NCBI GenBank assembly: GCA_030272155.1
Contig: CP126195.1
Span: 4,881,001-4,945,000, forward strand
DNA from: Tetradesmus obliquus
Lineage: Eukaryota > Chlorophyta > Chlorophyceae > Sphaeropleales > Scenedesmaceae
Reading direction: 5' to 3'
Length of the DNA: 64,000 bases
This document shows, piece after piece, positions 36,302 through 46,561 of the stretch (positions are counted from its first letter, which is position 1; each line of letters opens with the position of its first letter). The notes under the pieces are model-generated. The model saw only the letters and a list, made by a program, of their open reading frames with translations. It had not been told where the DNA came from and ran no database searches. The position numbers and the translations under genes were made by a program.

Positions 36302-38403
36302 TCACCAGGGGATCTTCTCTCCCTTGAAATCATACCACTCCCCATTCAGCGGCTTGCTGCTCTCCAGCACGCCCAGCATGCCCGCCACGCTCTCCTGCAC
36401 ATCTATCAGGCCCTGCCCGCCAGTCATGTTGGTGCGCACATATCCTGCAAGCAGCAGCGGCAACAAGCAGAAATGCATAAGCAAGTGACGGCTGTCAGCA
36501 ACTCAAACAGCCAACTAAGCATTTTGGTGTGCAAGGGGCAAACGGCAGCATCTGTGGCTGCGGGTTGCATATGCAACACTCCCGGCATGGCACCAGCTGA
36601 AGTTGCGACAGCACGCCTTGCATGATTGCTGTTGCCAATCGCCCTAACAACACCCTCACCATGCGAACAGCACAACCACCTCTGGTTGCATGCATGCACA
36701 ACACATAAAACAACAACGCGCAGGCTCACCAGGGTGCAGCAACACACACATGACGCCGTCCCCAGCCAGTTTACTGAGCACAACTGACTGCATTCAGCTG
36801 CATCAAGCCAACCGTGCCAAAACATGTGTGCTCACCAGGGTGCAGCAGCACACATGTCTCATGTGACATGAGACCCCGTCCCCAGCCAGGTCACTGAGCA
36901 CCGCTAGCTGCATGCAGCTGCATCAAGCACCCATGCAACAATCTGTATGCTCACCAGGGTGTAGCAGCACGCACGTGACGCCATCCCCAGCCAAGTCGAT
37001 CGACATGCTTTTGTTCACGATGTTCAGCGCCGATTTGCTGGCCCGGTATGGGTAGCCGCCGCCACCCCTGTTGTCATCCACTGAGCCCACTTTGCTGCTG
37101 ACATTAGCGATCAGCGTTTTGCCGCCAAAACCGCCGATGAGGCCCGCAGCCAGCAGCTGCTGCACCACGACCAGGGGCCCAATGGTGTTGACCTTGAAGC
37201 ACGCGATCATGTCTTGTTCGGTTACTGTTTTTAGGTCCACTTTCGATCCGTACACGCCTGCGTTGTTTATGAGCACATCCACGTGCCGCAGCCCCCTGCA
37301 ATTGTCCCTCAAGCTGCAGTCAGTGTGGTGCAGTCAGTGGGAAGCAGGCGGCACAGGTGGGGCGACAACAGGCATAAAGATCAGGAACATGGAGAACCCA
37401 AGTGAGCACACCGGCAACACAGCACGAGCAGGGAGTCTGTCCCTGGCTGCTGATACGGCAGACCGGCAGAATCGCGACACGAGATGTGTGACTGCTGCAA
37501 ACGGCTGTGCCTTCATCAGCTGTGGCGCGTGTGAGCATTTCACACAACCGCGCATCCAATGCTGTGACACGCCGGCATGCGCTGCTTGACAGCCACACTG
37601 CCACAGGAGCGGCTGCAAACATCTGATGAATGGCGTGCTGGAACACCTCTGGATCAGCATTGCTTGCAAGTGAACGGTTGTGCTTGTACCATGCCTAAAT
37701 TTGTCATTTTACACCTGCTTCATATCAATTCACGGCAGTGCCTGCAGCATCTCCTGCGCCGCAGCAAGTAACACACCATGTAACCCCTCTGTCTATGTAT
37801 CCGCAGCCACCTTCCGCAGCTCACCCGCCAGCCCAGCGTGTGATGGATGCTGTTGAGGACACATCCAGCTGCGTCACGTGCAGCCTACCCTCGGGCGCTG
37901 CCTGCTCCAGCTGCAGCAGCCCTGCAGAGGGGTTGCGCACCGCTGCCACCACTGTGTTGCCCTTGTCCAGAAGCTGCTTCGTGAACTCAAGCCCCAAGCC
38001 CTGCGGATCAGAGTTGTGCTGTCAAGTGTGTGTTGCTTTACTGGACTGTACTATGTTGAGCACTGCGTGAGCAGCAATTTGAGCACTGCAGAAGTTGAGC
38101 AGTTGGGCCAAGGGTCACTTGCAGGAGATAGCAGTGAGCAGCTTGGATGACTCCAAGCCGTCGCTGTCAAACGTGCTTTCTGCTATCTGTAAATGAGAGT
38201 TGCTGCTGAAACAGCACATGCACTTCATCCTGCCCACTGCCCAGCCTCACCTGTGATGCTCCAGTGACCACCACCTGCTTCCCTTGAAGAGCAACGCCTG
38301 CCATAACTGCCACGCGCGCCTTTGGTCGCACTGCGTAGTTCGAAGGTGCTGTCGGCCCCCTTGCTGCTGTGAATGGGCGCCTTGTGGGGCAGGAGGCTAA
38401 CAT
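36302..38403 (-). CDS. Short-chain dehydrogenase/reductase, probable plastid presequence
   Basis: Minus-strand exons: 38403-38251, 38000-about 37811, about 37295-36955 and 36444-36302. An NAD(P)-dependent oxidoreductase with a Rossmann fold. The cofactor motif VVVTGASQGLGLEF spans the exon 1/2 junction. NNAG, a NVSSKVG serine strand and the catalytic YPYRASK (Tyr-x-x-x-Lys) lie in exon 3, and the C-terminal HPGYVRTNMTGG...WYDF-GE-IPW runs into exon 4. Total about 275 residues. The first ~34 residues are Arg/Ser/Ala-rich, consistent with an organellar presequence. Junctions 1/2 and 3/4 are in phase. At 2/3 the best-looking donor (AAG|GTGGCT) and acceptor (GCAG|GGGG) differ by phase, so that boundary is uncertain. 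Members close to this C-terminus include C-factor/sniffer-type reductases; substrate unknown. Confidence 0.86.
36724..36931 (-). repeat. Two echoes of the SDR exon 3 end plus donor
   Basis: 36724-36775 and 36829-36895 resemble 36947-36998, the codons for LAGDGVTCVLLHPG and the GTGAGC donor. Flanking sequence (ACTGAGCAC ... CAGCTGCATCAAGC) is copied too, so the unit is about 105-120 bp and occurs three times. Each copy keeps CACCCTG|GTGAGC. Confidence 0.88.
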
Positions 38404-38732
38404 TGCTGTTGCGGTACTGACACAGTGTCCACACCTGTGATAGCAGAGGCTGAGCGGTGATCACGATGTAATAGCGAACATCGTGTTGGATGTAACCGTT
38501 TGCATCACTTCGTCGTATGCCTGAAGCCTGAACGCCACAACTGTTACTTACGAAACGACGTGCAGTCCACGCTGCACAGGCACCTATACGCTGTGCGGCA
38601 CACAGACACGGCAACTGCGAAATGTCCGAATAAACTTCAGGTCATGGGTGAAAATGTGCCTGATCTAGTTGTACCTTGGATCACTGTCAACGCTGCTGGT
38701 GTCGGAATGAGCTAACCTGTGATGCTGAGACG
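38404..38732. promoter_or_regulatory. Short divergent promoter region, SDR(-)/UGT(+)
   Basis: Only 329 bp separate the two start codons, so the genes probably share a bidirectional promoter. I see no TATA box I would defend. Confidence 0.5.
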
Positions 38733-40957
38733 ATGCAACCGTTTAAAACAACAGCCAAGTCCGTCTTTAACTGTTATGTGTGCTGTTCACTGTGGCTGAG
38801 TTTGCTTGCTGGCGTCCAATGTGGCAGCAGTGCCAGCAGCAGCAACAGGCCTGGGCCCCTGAAGTTCCTGTTTGTGCCTTTGCTGGGCAACAGGTGATGC
38901 GGACCTCTTCACCAATCGTTAGGCAGTTGATTTTGCATTCTCCATGTGCATGTATCTTTGAAAAAAGCACCAGAAGCACGTTTTCGCAAGCAATGATAGA
39001 GTGCGCCTGAGTCGCCAGCCACAACCACACCCACTTGACCCATGTTTTCGTCTCATCGCCTGGTGCTGTCTGCTCTGCAGCCCAGCAATCGACATGATGG
39101 GCGTGGCTGCTGAGCTGCGCAGCAGGTGCGGCGTGCAGCTGCAGCTCATTGCCAACACGCTGCTGCACCATGCGTGCTGCGCATGCCATGCAATGCAATG
39201 CCATGTAGCGGCGGCGCTTCACACGGATTGGCTGCCAGCCTCTACTCCTGACCCCATACATGCCCTGCTGTCGAATGCATATGGGCTGCGTGCAAAGAAC
39301 AAGTTGTCCAACCACCCCATCATCCTTCTGGACTGCTCAGCAGTTCAAGTTGAACTAGCTTGATCACTATCGCGTGCCTGTGTCACGCACTTTGACGCTG
39401 CAGAGGCCAAATGTCCAACATTTGTCATCGTCCAATGACTGCTTGAACTAGCATGATTACCATAAGTGACTGTAATGCATGTGATGCTGCAGGGGCCATG
39501 CAGTGGCTGTCGTGGCGGTGCCCGCAGCACTGCCTTTTATGAGGCAGGCTGTTGCCCGCTACAGCGACGACGCAACAGCGGAGCTGGTTGAGTACATTGC
39601 AGCCGACCTGGGGATGCCGGTGAGCACGCAAGCAAGCCATGACAACTGCTGTGAAAGATGTGGCTGTTGAAGAGGGTTAGTTAGCGTGTGGTCCGTGCAC
39701 CACCTACAGTAGAAGCGGGTCACAACGGACGGACACATCGCATCAAATGGCACTGTTGATTGGGGTAGCCATCAGGAACTGCTGTGCTATGTGACTCAAA
39801 GGCTGTCAAACTGGTTGTGTGTCTGCCCCACCAGGCCAGGGAGGCTGCGCCGGAGCAGATGAAGGACGCTCAGCGCACAAGCAAGCCCTACCAGCAGAGG
39901 TTCACTGGTGAGGCGCATCAGCAAAGCACCTAAATTCCTGTCAGCAGCTCTCCTTCCAGGGCTTAGCAGCCGCTTTATAAGACTTGCTCATGAAACAAAA
40001 CTAAAGTGAATGTGCGCACACCACTTTCAGCGCTCTGAGCATGATTCTGCGGTACTGTGCTCCTCACTCTGTTACGCCTGGAACGTGATTGTGTACAATC
40101 TGGCTTGTGCTGCTGCTCATGTGCAGTACCGCAAAGTCGCTTGCGCTTCCTCACTGTCGGCCTGCAGCTGCTGCTGACAATCCAGGACAACGCGGCTGGC
40201 CCTTGCAGCAAGGTCTTAGCCGACCCTGCCCTGTTGCAGGTGCGGCTGCTGTCTGTGGTGTGGTTGTACATGCCGGCCAATATGGCGGCAATGCGGTTGA
40301 TGTTTCAGCAGACCAGGGCCAGCCCCTGTTTGAAGCCCTCTGCAGCCATATCAGTGCACAGGCAGGGTTCAGTTGACACTGTTCATCAGTGTATGCTTAC
40401 ATTGACTCAGCACGCCAACTAGCCATCTTGCCTGCCATCTTGGCCAGGCATGCGCTGCTTAACAATTGCAAACACTTTGCCTTTGCATCGGCAGCTGCAG
40501 CAGCAGCAGCAGCCTCCCTCCCTCTGTACCGCCTTCAATGCTCCCTTGCATGACGCTCAATCTGCTTGCTGCAGCGGCTGCGCAGCTTTGCGCCGCATGC
40601 TGTGCTGGCTCTTGGGCTGCCTGTGGCGTCAGGCGCTGCGAGTGACAGCTGCGGCTGCCTGCTGTCACATGCGCTGGGAGCGCCGCTGATTGACCTGATG
40701 GGTGTGGTGTGGACTGGGCCCAGCAGCACGCCGCAGGTGTGTTGGGAATGGTTAGTTATTTACAGCTGTGGCTGGCAGGGCCGTTAATTGTATCGCACAT
40801 TTAGAGTGCAGGACAACTGCATTGCAGGCAGGAGCAAATTCTTGAAACTGATGCTGCGGATGACTGGTCAGTGGGCGGGTGCCTGCTGTCCATCGGCAAT
40901 GTACAGGATCTTAACAATCAGCTTCACCACTTCTGCCACAGATGTTTGAGGTGCCTC

Positions 40958-41038
<81 letters not shown>

Positions 41039-43780
41039 ACGCTTGCAGTTTGGTTCCGGCGTGACTGTCGCTGACCTACAAACCGCCAGCGGCTACCTGC
41101 ACAACCTGGCAACCTGGGTAGTGCTGCAGCTGCGGCCGCTGCTGGCTGCACTGCGAACAGACCCTTGGCTGTCTGCAAGGCAGCAGCTGGGTCTGCCAGG
41201 TGTGTCCACCAGCTGCCCTCTGTCCAATGCAGTGGCCTGGCTGAAAGGAGTGAGGCGCTTTGAAAAGTGTGAGGGAGTGCTGGATGTGGTACTGGCGAGC
41301 TGGGTGCTGGAGCACCCGAGAGGCCTGCAGCCAAACCAGGTGCTGGTTGAGTTGTGAACGCGTGCTCTGCATGGTGTTGACATGGGTGATGACACACTGT
41401 ATTGTGTGCGAAGTTTTACTGATGGTTGTAATTCCTATTTGGAGCTTGAAGCGTCCGAAGGCTGTGCAGCTCTCTACAGGTCGCTCCCGTGCAATCTGCA
41501 TGCTGCTGTGCTGCTTCTGCTGTATACCATCCCCAATCCTGAGAGCAGCAACTGCTGCCTGTGATGCGAGCAGGTGCTGGTTGGTCCAGGCACGCCCCGC
41601 CCTGCCCAGCCCATATCTTCCCCACCCGATGTGGCAGCTTTCATCGCATCCGCACAACCACTAAGCGCCAATGACAATGCCAACATAAACAAAAACAAAG
41701 CCACTGCCAGCAGCGGCGGCTTGATATTTGTCGCCTTTGGCACCAGCCTGGCATTCACCAGCTGGCTGAGCAGGGAGGATTTTGTGCAGCTGGCGCTAGG
41801 GTTTGGCGCGCTGGCGCCTGCCAAGGTTTTGTGGAACTTGCAGGAGGCTGGGCTGCCGCATGGGCTGAAGCTGGCAGACCTGCCTCTGGCTGACAACACA
41901 AAGGTGTGTTGTGTTGTTGATGCATGTCAACGGTGTTGAAAGAGCTGCGCGGCACAATTCGTTTGCTAAAACCAGGTTCAAGAGTTAGTGCTGCATTTAC
42001 TGAGTGCTGCATTTACTGGGTTGAGCTGTGAAGTTTGGTGCTGCAGCTACCAGTAGCGCGCAAACATGCCGGTCTGTGTGCCTGCTGTTTTGCTGTCGTA
42101 CGGAGCGCAGCTGTCTTTGCACATCACACTGACGTTAATGTTTTTTTTGTGGCTGCGCCCGCCTGCACTTACTGCCAGGTGGTGGACTGGGTGGATTACA
42201 ACGTGAGTGCAGCCAGGAAGGAGAGTCATACCTTTTTCTGCTGGCAAATGCTTGCTTTGTGGTGCTTGACCTGGCTGCCAGAGGCATGCCTGCTGTACTT
42301 GTGCATGCATGTTGTGTCGTGCTCTGCATACAGCGCACGGACACATGCAGCAATGCCTGTCACACAGTGCTCAGCAGTCACAGGCCTGTCACCTGCATTC
42401 TCTGCTGCGCAGAACACCTCACACTTGGCCGCAAGCAGCACAGCACACATTTACTCTCCGTGTTCCCAACCGCAGGATGTGTTGGGCCACCCTGCAACTC
42501 GGCTGCTGGTCAGCCACTGTGGGCTGCACTCTATCTATGAGGCGGCCTTTCATGGCGTGCCAGTGGTTGGGTTGCCCTTCATGTTTGAACAGGTGCGTGC
42601 AGCAGCCACAGCGAGTGAGCTGCATCAGGGGATTGTGGTCAGTACGACAAGCATGCACTGTGGTTGGTCAGATGTGTAGTTTATGCATTACTTTACTTGG
42701 TCTGATGATTCACAAGCCACCAGCCTCTTTGGTGTTGTCACCGGCATACATGCCTGTAGGTGCTTCCGCCGCTGCAAGGCAAGAAGCGTGTCTGCAGCTA
42801 TGTTGTGCGCCAGTGGAGCAGGGCCGGTTACAAAAGGCAGCAGTTTTGTGTTCTGCTGCATCCATGCGGTGTGCTGTGTTGCGCTGCACCTGCAGGCTGA
42901 CAACTGCATGAAGCTTGCAGCCAGGGGTGCAGCCGTGCTGTCCCAGCAGGCACCGGCATTCAGGTGCTACAATGACAGCGGGGCCAGTAGCAGCAGCTAC
43001 AGCAGCCAGCACCTGGTGCAGCTCATCAAGCAGGTGAGAGCGTTGATCATAGCAGGCACCAGCATTCAGGCAATACAATGGCAGCAGTGCCATGGTTGAG
43101 AGGAGAGCGTCGGGGTTTTCAGGAGTTTGATTCAAATCTCTGCCCCTGAACGTCAACAACGTAAGGGGAGGGCGTCAAAAACACACGAGGCAAGCATGTT
43201 GATGACGTTCACAGAGAGTTTGCATATGGCATGTAAGCATGTAGACATCCTGATGTGCGTGGAATCAGTGTTCACATGCTGCTGTCGTGCAGAAAATAAA
43301 ACAGCCATTGTCACCAGCAACGCCAGCGGACATGGGAATAGGCAGCAGCGAGTAGCAGTGTGTGTCTCAATGCCTTGTGTGCTGCTGCAGGTGCTTCACA
43401 CCCCTGGCTACGCTGCGGCTGCCAGGCGCCTGTCAGGTGCCCTGCAGGCATATGCAGCAGCACGACACCCCTACAAGCGAGCAGCAGATGAGATGGAGCT
43501 CGCGCTGCATTCGCGGCATGCGCAGCAGCTGCAGGCGCTGAGCTCAGACATGGAGGCCGGGCGGCCGCAGCAGCACTCTGGGAAGCAAGCAGTCTTGGAT
43601 CCCACAACAGACAGGCAGGAAACACACCAGCCACAGCAGGATTATCAGCACCAGCCTGCAGATATGTTGGAGCCTCGGCTTGTGGAGGGTGAGCAGGGCA
43701 GTGGAACGCAGCAGCCACTTGAGGACAGCGCAGGCCGCACCGGCAGTGCAGACGGAGGCCGTGATCAGCAAGAGCTGTAG
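38733..43780 (+). CDS. UDP-glycosyltransferase (GT1 family)
   Basis: Twelve exons in phase: 38733-38893, 39081-39125, 39493-39619, 39835-39907, 40127-40239, 40575-40736, 41049-41339, 41574-41903, 42179-42202, 42476-42592, 42896-43033 and 43391-43780; 656 residues. It transfers a sugar from a UDP donor to a small acceptor. The N-terminus (MQPFKTTAKS... LWLSLLAGVQC) looks like a signal peptide or anchor. The N-terminal Rossmann domain shows FLFVPLLGNS and AAELRSRGHAV. The donor-binding domain shows FVAFGTSLAF, VVDWVDYN and, in exon 10, SHCGLHS-YE ... GVPVVGLPF ... EQ at about residues 454-481, which satisfies the classical UGT signature. The last ~100 residues are a Gln/Pro/Asp-rich tail instead of the membrane anchor of animal UGTs. 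The acceptor cannot be predicted. Exon 9 is only 24 bp. TGTAA, the algal polyadenylation motif, occurs at about 44146. Confidence 0.9.
40961..41037 (+). repeat. (CTG)~25 run just upstream of a UGT 3' splice site
   Basis: The longest uninterrupted triplet run in the window. It ends 11 bp before exon 41049, separated only by CTCACGCTTGCAG. Confidence 0.97.
43053..43090 (+). repeat. Echo of part of UGT exon 11
   Basis: About 38 bp resembling 42947-42985 (CAGGCACC(G/A)GCATTCAGG...TACAATG), offset about 106 bp. It is located 20 bp after the donor of exon 11. Confidence 0.75.
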
Positions 43781-43819
43781 CAAGCATTGGACTTGAGATT
43801 GGAGTAATGCATGCCATAG

Positions 43820-44137
43820 TTGACAGACTCTGGTGGCAGTGCCACACTGAGTGCTGGCGGGGGTGGTAAACGTTTTGAGGCCACTGCTCAGGTTGATCAG
43901 GCTGACTGGCCGGTGGGCCTGACGACAACTGTTGACCAGCGGCGTTACCAATGCGTCCTTGCCGAAAGTGCACGGACCGAGAGTTTCATCCGCGACATAT
44001 TTGGAAGCCGTGCTCCTGAGCTTCTGAGGTGGCAGGCGATGACCTGCCTATCAGTGGTTGGCCACGTCCCATGGGACCAAAGCGGTTTGAATGGCAGTGC
44101 TGAGGCCGGCTCCCTTTCGATGATGGACTTTCGATGA
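43820..44137 (+). CDS. Possible small ORF, 105 residues
   Basis: ATG-to-stop frame 40 bp after the UGT stop. Composition is ordinary (YQCVLAESARTESFIRDIF, APELLRWQAM) rather than low-complexity, which is why I list it. It may be a downstream small gene, a pseudogene fragment or chance within the UGT 3' UTR. No family recognised. Confidence 0.25.
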   Translation: MTDSGGSATLSAGGGGKRFEATAQVDQADWPVGLTTTVDQRRYQCVLAESARTESFIRDIFGSRAPELLRWQAMTCLSVVGHVPWDQSGLNGSAEAGSLSMMDFR

Positions 44138-44990
44138 GGTCTTAATGTAAGTTGTTCTGAGCCACAGCAGAGTGTTGCTTGACCCGTGGTGGTTTGCTGA
44201 TGCCTATTACCCAGCGTGACAGTCACGACCTCCAAGCCTACTTGTACAGGGCCATCGGCAGCCTTCTTAGTGAGTCTTGAACAACGATACGGCAATCTTC
44301 TTCTGTACAAGTGCATAGGGTGCCCTATAGGGCTTCTTCTAGCATTTTTCGTTTCACAACAACAGCGCAGCACAGCCAGCCACAGCGTATCATAAGCATA
44401 TTGTATAGGGTAAAATTGTTTTCTAGGCTGCACCATCGGCAGTCCCGCTACCTAGCCCAGCATTCGAAAGCATGGCCACGGCAAGGCTCAGCCAAGCTAC
44501 GGCAAGGGGCGTGAGTGACTCCTTGGGTATTATGGGTGAGTACATGGCACGTCTGCGGCTGATACGCTGTACTGGATGTGGCAGCCATGGGCTCACCATC
44601 CTTGTTCGCAACTTGTTCCCGGCTTTGCAGGTCCCGCTCGCAAGGCCAGGGAGCCTGCTGCAGGTGAGAACGTGCCCTAATTTACAGTCACGGCGCATCG
44701 CTGGCCGAAACTGCAATCGGTGATGCTGCGTGACGACCGGCAGTTGTGCCAGCTGATTGCGTGGGATTTCCCACCGCCGATCGCCCAGCTGGCTGTCTTG
44801 TCTGCTTTCCGATGCGATGATTCATAGGTTGCGTCGGCCTGAGGCAGGCTGGCGCACACGGTGCCTGCTGTAGCTTTGGCATGCCAGCAGCAGCAGGCCA
44901 GTGCATGGTGCATGGCGGCTAGCCAGCTGCACTACTCAGCTACTTCTCACTTACATCTGACCTCATCCGCTGGTCTGCCTGGCTTGCAGG

Positions 44991-45254
44991 AGCAACCACG
45001 GTAGCTCTCAGCAGCAGCCCTGGGCTGCCTCTGGCGGCGACAGCGGCATGCTGGTCCGCATGCGGGCAGTGCTGCACCGCCACCAATGCGGCTCAGAGCA
45101 GGAAGCAGTCAGCGTATGCATGCGCAGTGCTAGGATTGCCGGGCAGCCCCCTGTTGCCAGCGCATCCTGCGAGCGCTACATCAACGCGCTGCGGTACTGC
45201 GAGCATGCCACGCAGCACCACAACTTCCCCTCATTCGCCAACGCGATGTACTGA
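44991..45254 (+). CDS. Possible terminal exon of an unrecognised gene
   Basis: Follows a good acceptor (TGGCTTGCAG) and reads to a TGA with protein-like composition: MLVRMRAVLHRHQCG ... CERYINALRYCEHATQHH. Upstream candidate exons are 44472-44533 (ATGGCCACGGCAAGG...) and 44632-44664. Their phases fit a different frame of this exon, so no consistent model emerges. Function unknown. Confidence 0.3.
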   Translation, partial: SNHGSSQQQPWAASGGDSGMLVRMRAVLHRHQCGSEQEAVSVCMRSARIAGQPPVASASCERYINALRYCEHATQHHNFPSFANAMY

Positions 45255-46537
45255 GGCCCTGGCTGCTGCTAGCACCTGGCTGTGGTGCGCAAGGATAAGG
45301 ATAAGCATGGAATGTTGGGGTGGTTGACGCAATTGCATGTTGATGACTGGAGGCTGCAGCACAGCGTTGGGTTTGTGGCTGCTGGTGCACGTACAGCGAT
45401 GCTGCTGCTTGGCTCACCGTCATGTTTTGTGGCGCAGGCAAGCAGCCCAAATGTTCCTGCAGTAAGCGGGTGCGTGTATGTAGCAGGCAAAGCAATGTCG
45501 TGCGTGCCGCCTAGGCCGCAAGGAGTATCTGCAGCGGCCTGTTCAGTTGCTGCCCAGTGCTTGCAGACAATTGCAGTTGGCAGCGCTCCCATGTGGGCGC
45601 ACTGCTGCTTTTGGCATTGTATTCTGCACGGCAACTTATACAGATGATTGCACAACACAGCGTTGCACACACTGCATGCAGCATATGCACTGCAAGTGCT
45701 GCGTGGCAGGTACAGCTGTCGGTGCATTGTTGATGCGAGCAGTCGCCAAAAATATGCATACACTGAGCGTGTGTGTGGCACGTCGCATGGATCGTCAACT
45801 GTAGCATGCGTCAAAGATGGGTTTGGCGGCAAGGTTCGGGTCACTGCCACAGCACAGCTGCATGCGTGCATCCACAGCACCGGATTGCAGGCTCAAGCTG
45901 GTCGTAAGTGGCATGCGCTTTTGTGTATTGTGTGCAACGGTGCGTGCGGCACGGACCGTCTCGCAAACGAGGCGATCTGCGGTGCGGCTGCTGACCTGCT
46001 GCCCCTTTTGTGTCATGAGGTTGGCAGGCAGGGCCAGGCTTGCACTTCAATACCTGACAATGGCTTGACAATATGATACCGATTGACTGTGTGCGTTTTT
46101 GGTTCGGCTTTGTTACTCGTGTGCTGGCACACCCTCGTTGTGCGGCATGTTTGTACCTTTAGCAGCGTGTGCGTTGTGGGGTGTTCGAGGTGTGTGGGCA
46201 TGCGGGAGTCCCACTTTGATGGGATTTGTATGGGTTGTCAAGGGGACAAAGTGTCAGGCAGGGTTGGCAGCACAGACCAAGCTGCCTGGTGTGGCGTTTG
46301 ATGCCAGAAATGAAAGCAGCAGCTGTGGGGACACTGGCTTGAGGATGGACATGCGGGCAGTGCCTAGATGAAGCTGACAGGTTAGGGCTGCCTTGACGGC
46401 TGCGTGTATGTGTGTGTGCATGCACGCTGTTCTACGCGCAGCAGGCATGTGCGCTACTGCTTACAGTTGTCCTGCAGGTAGGCACGCAGCAGTGTCGATG
46501 ACTCGATTGGCAACGCAACGCATGGGCAATAACAACA

Positions 46538-46561
46538 GTAGGCCGCGCTTGCGCGGCCTAC
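46538..46561. repeat. Perfect 11-bp-arm palindrome with TT loop
   Basis: GTAGGCCGCGC-TT-GCGCGGCCTAC, a GC-rich stem-loop in the gene-poor region. It has no adjacent gene and no T-tract, so I do not call it a terminator. Confidence 0.9.

Noticed and set aside
43110..43145. T-arm-like sequence (GATTCAAATCTC) suggesting a tRNA
   Set aside because: It lies in a UGT intron and I could not pair an acceptor stem or anticodon arm around it.
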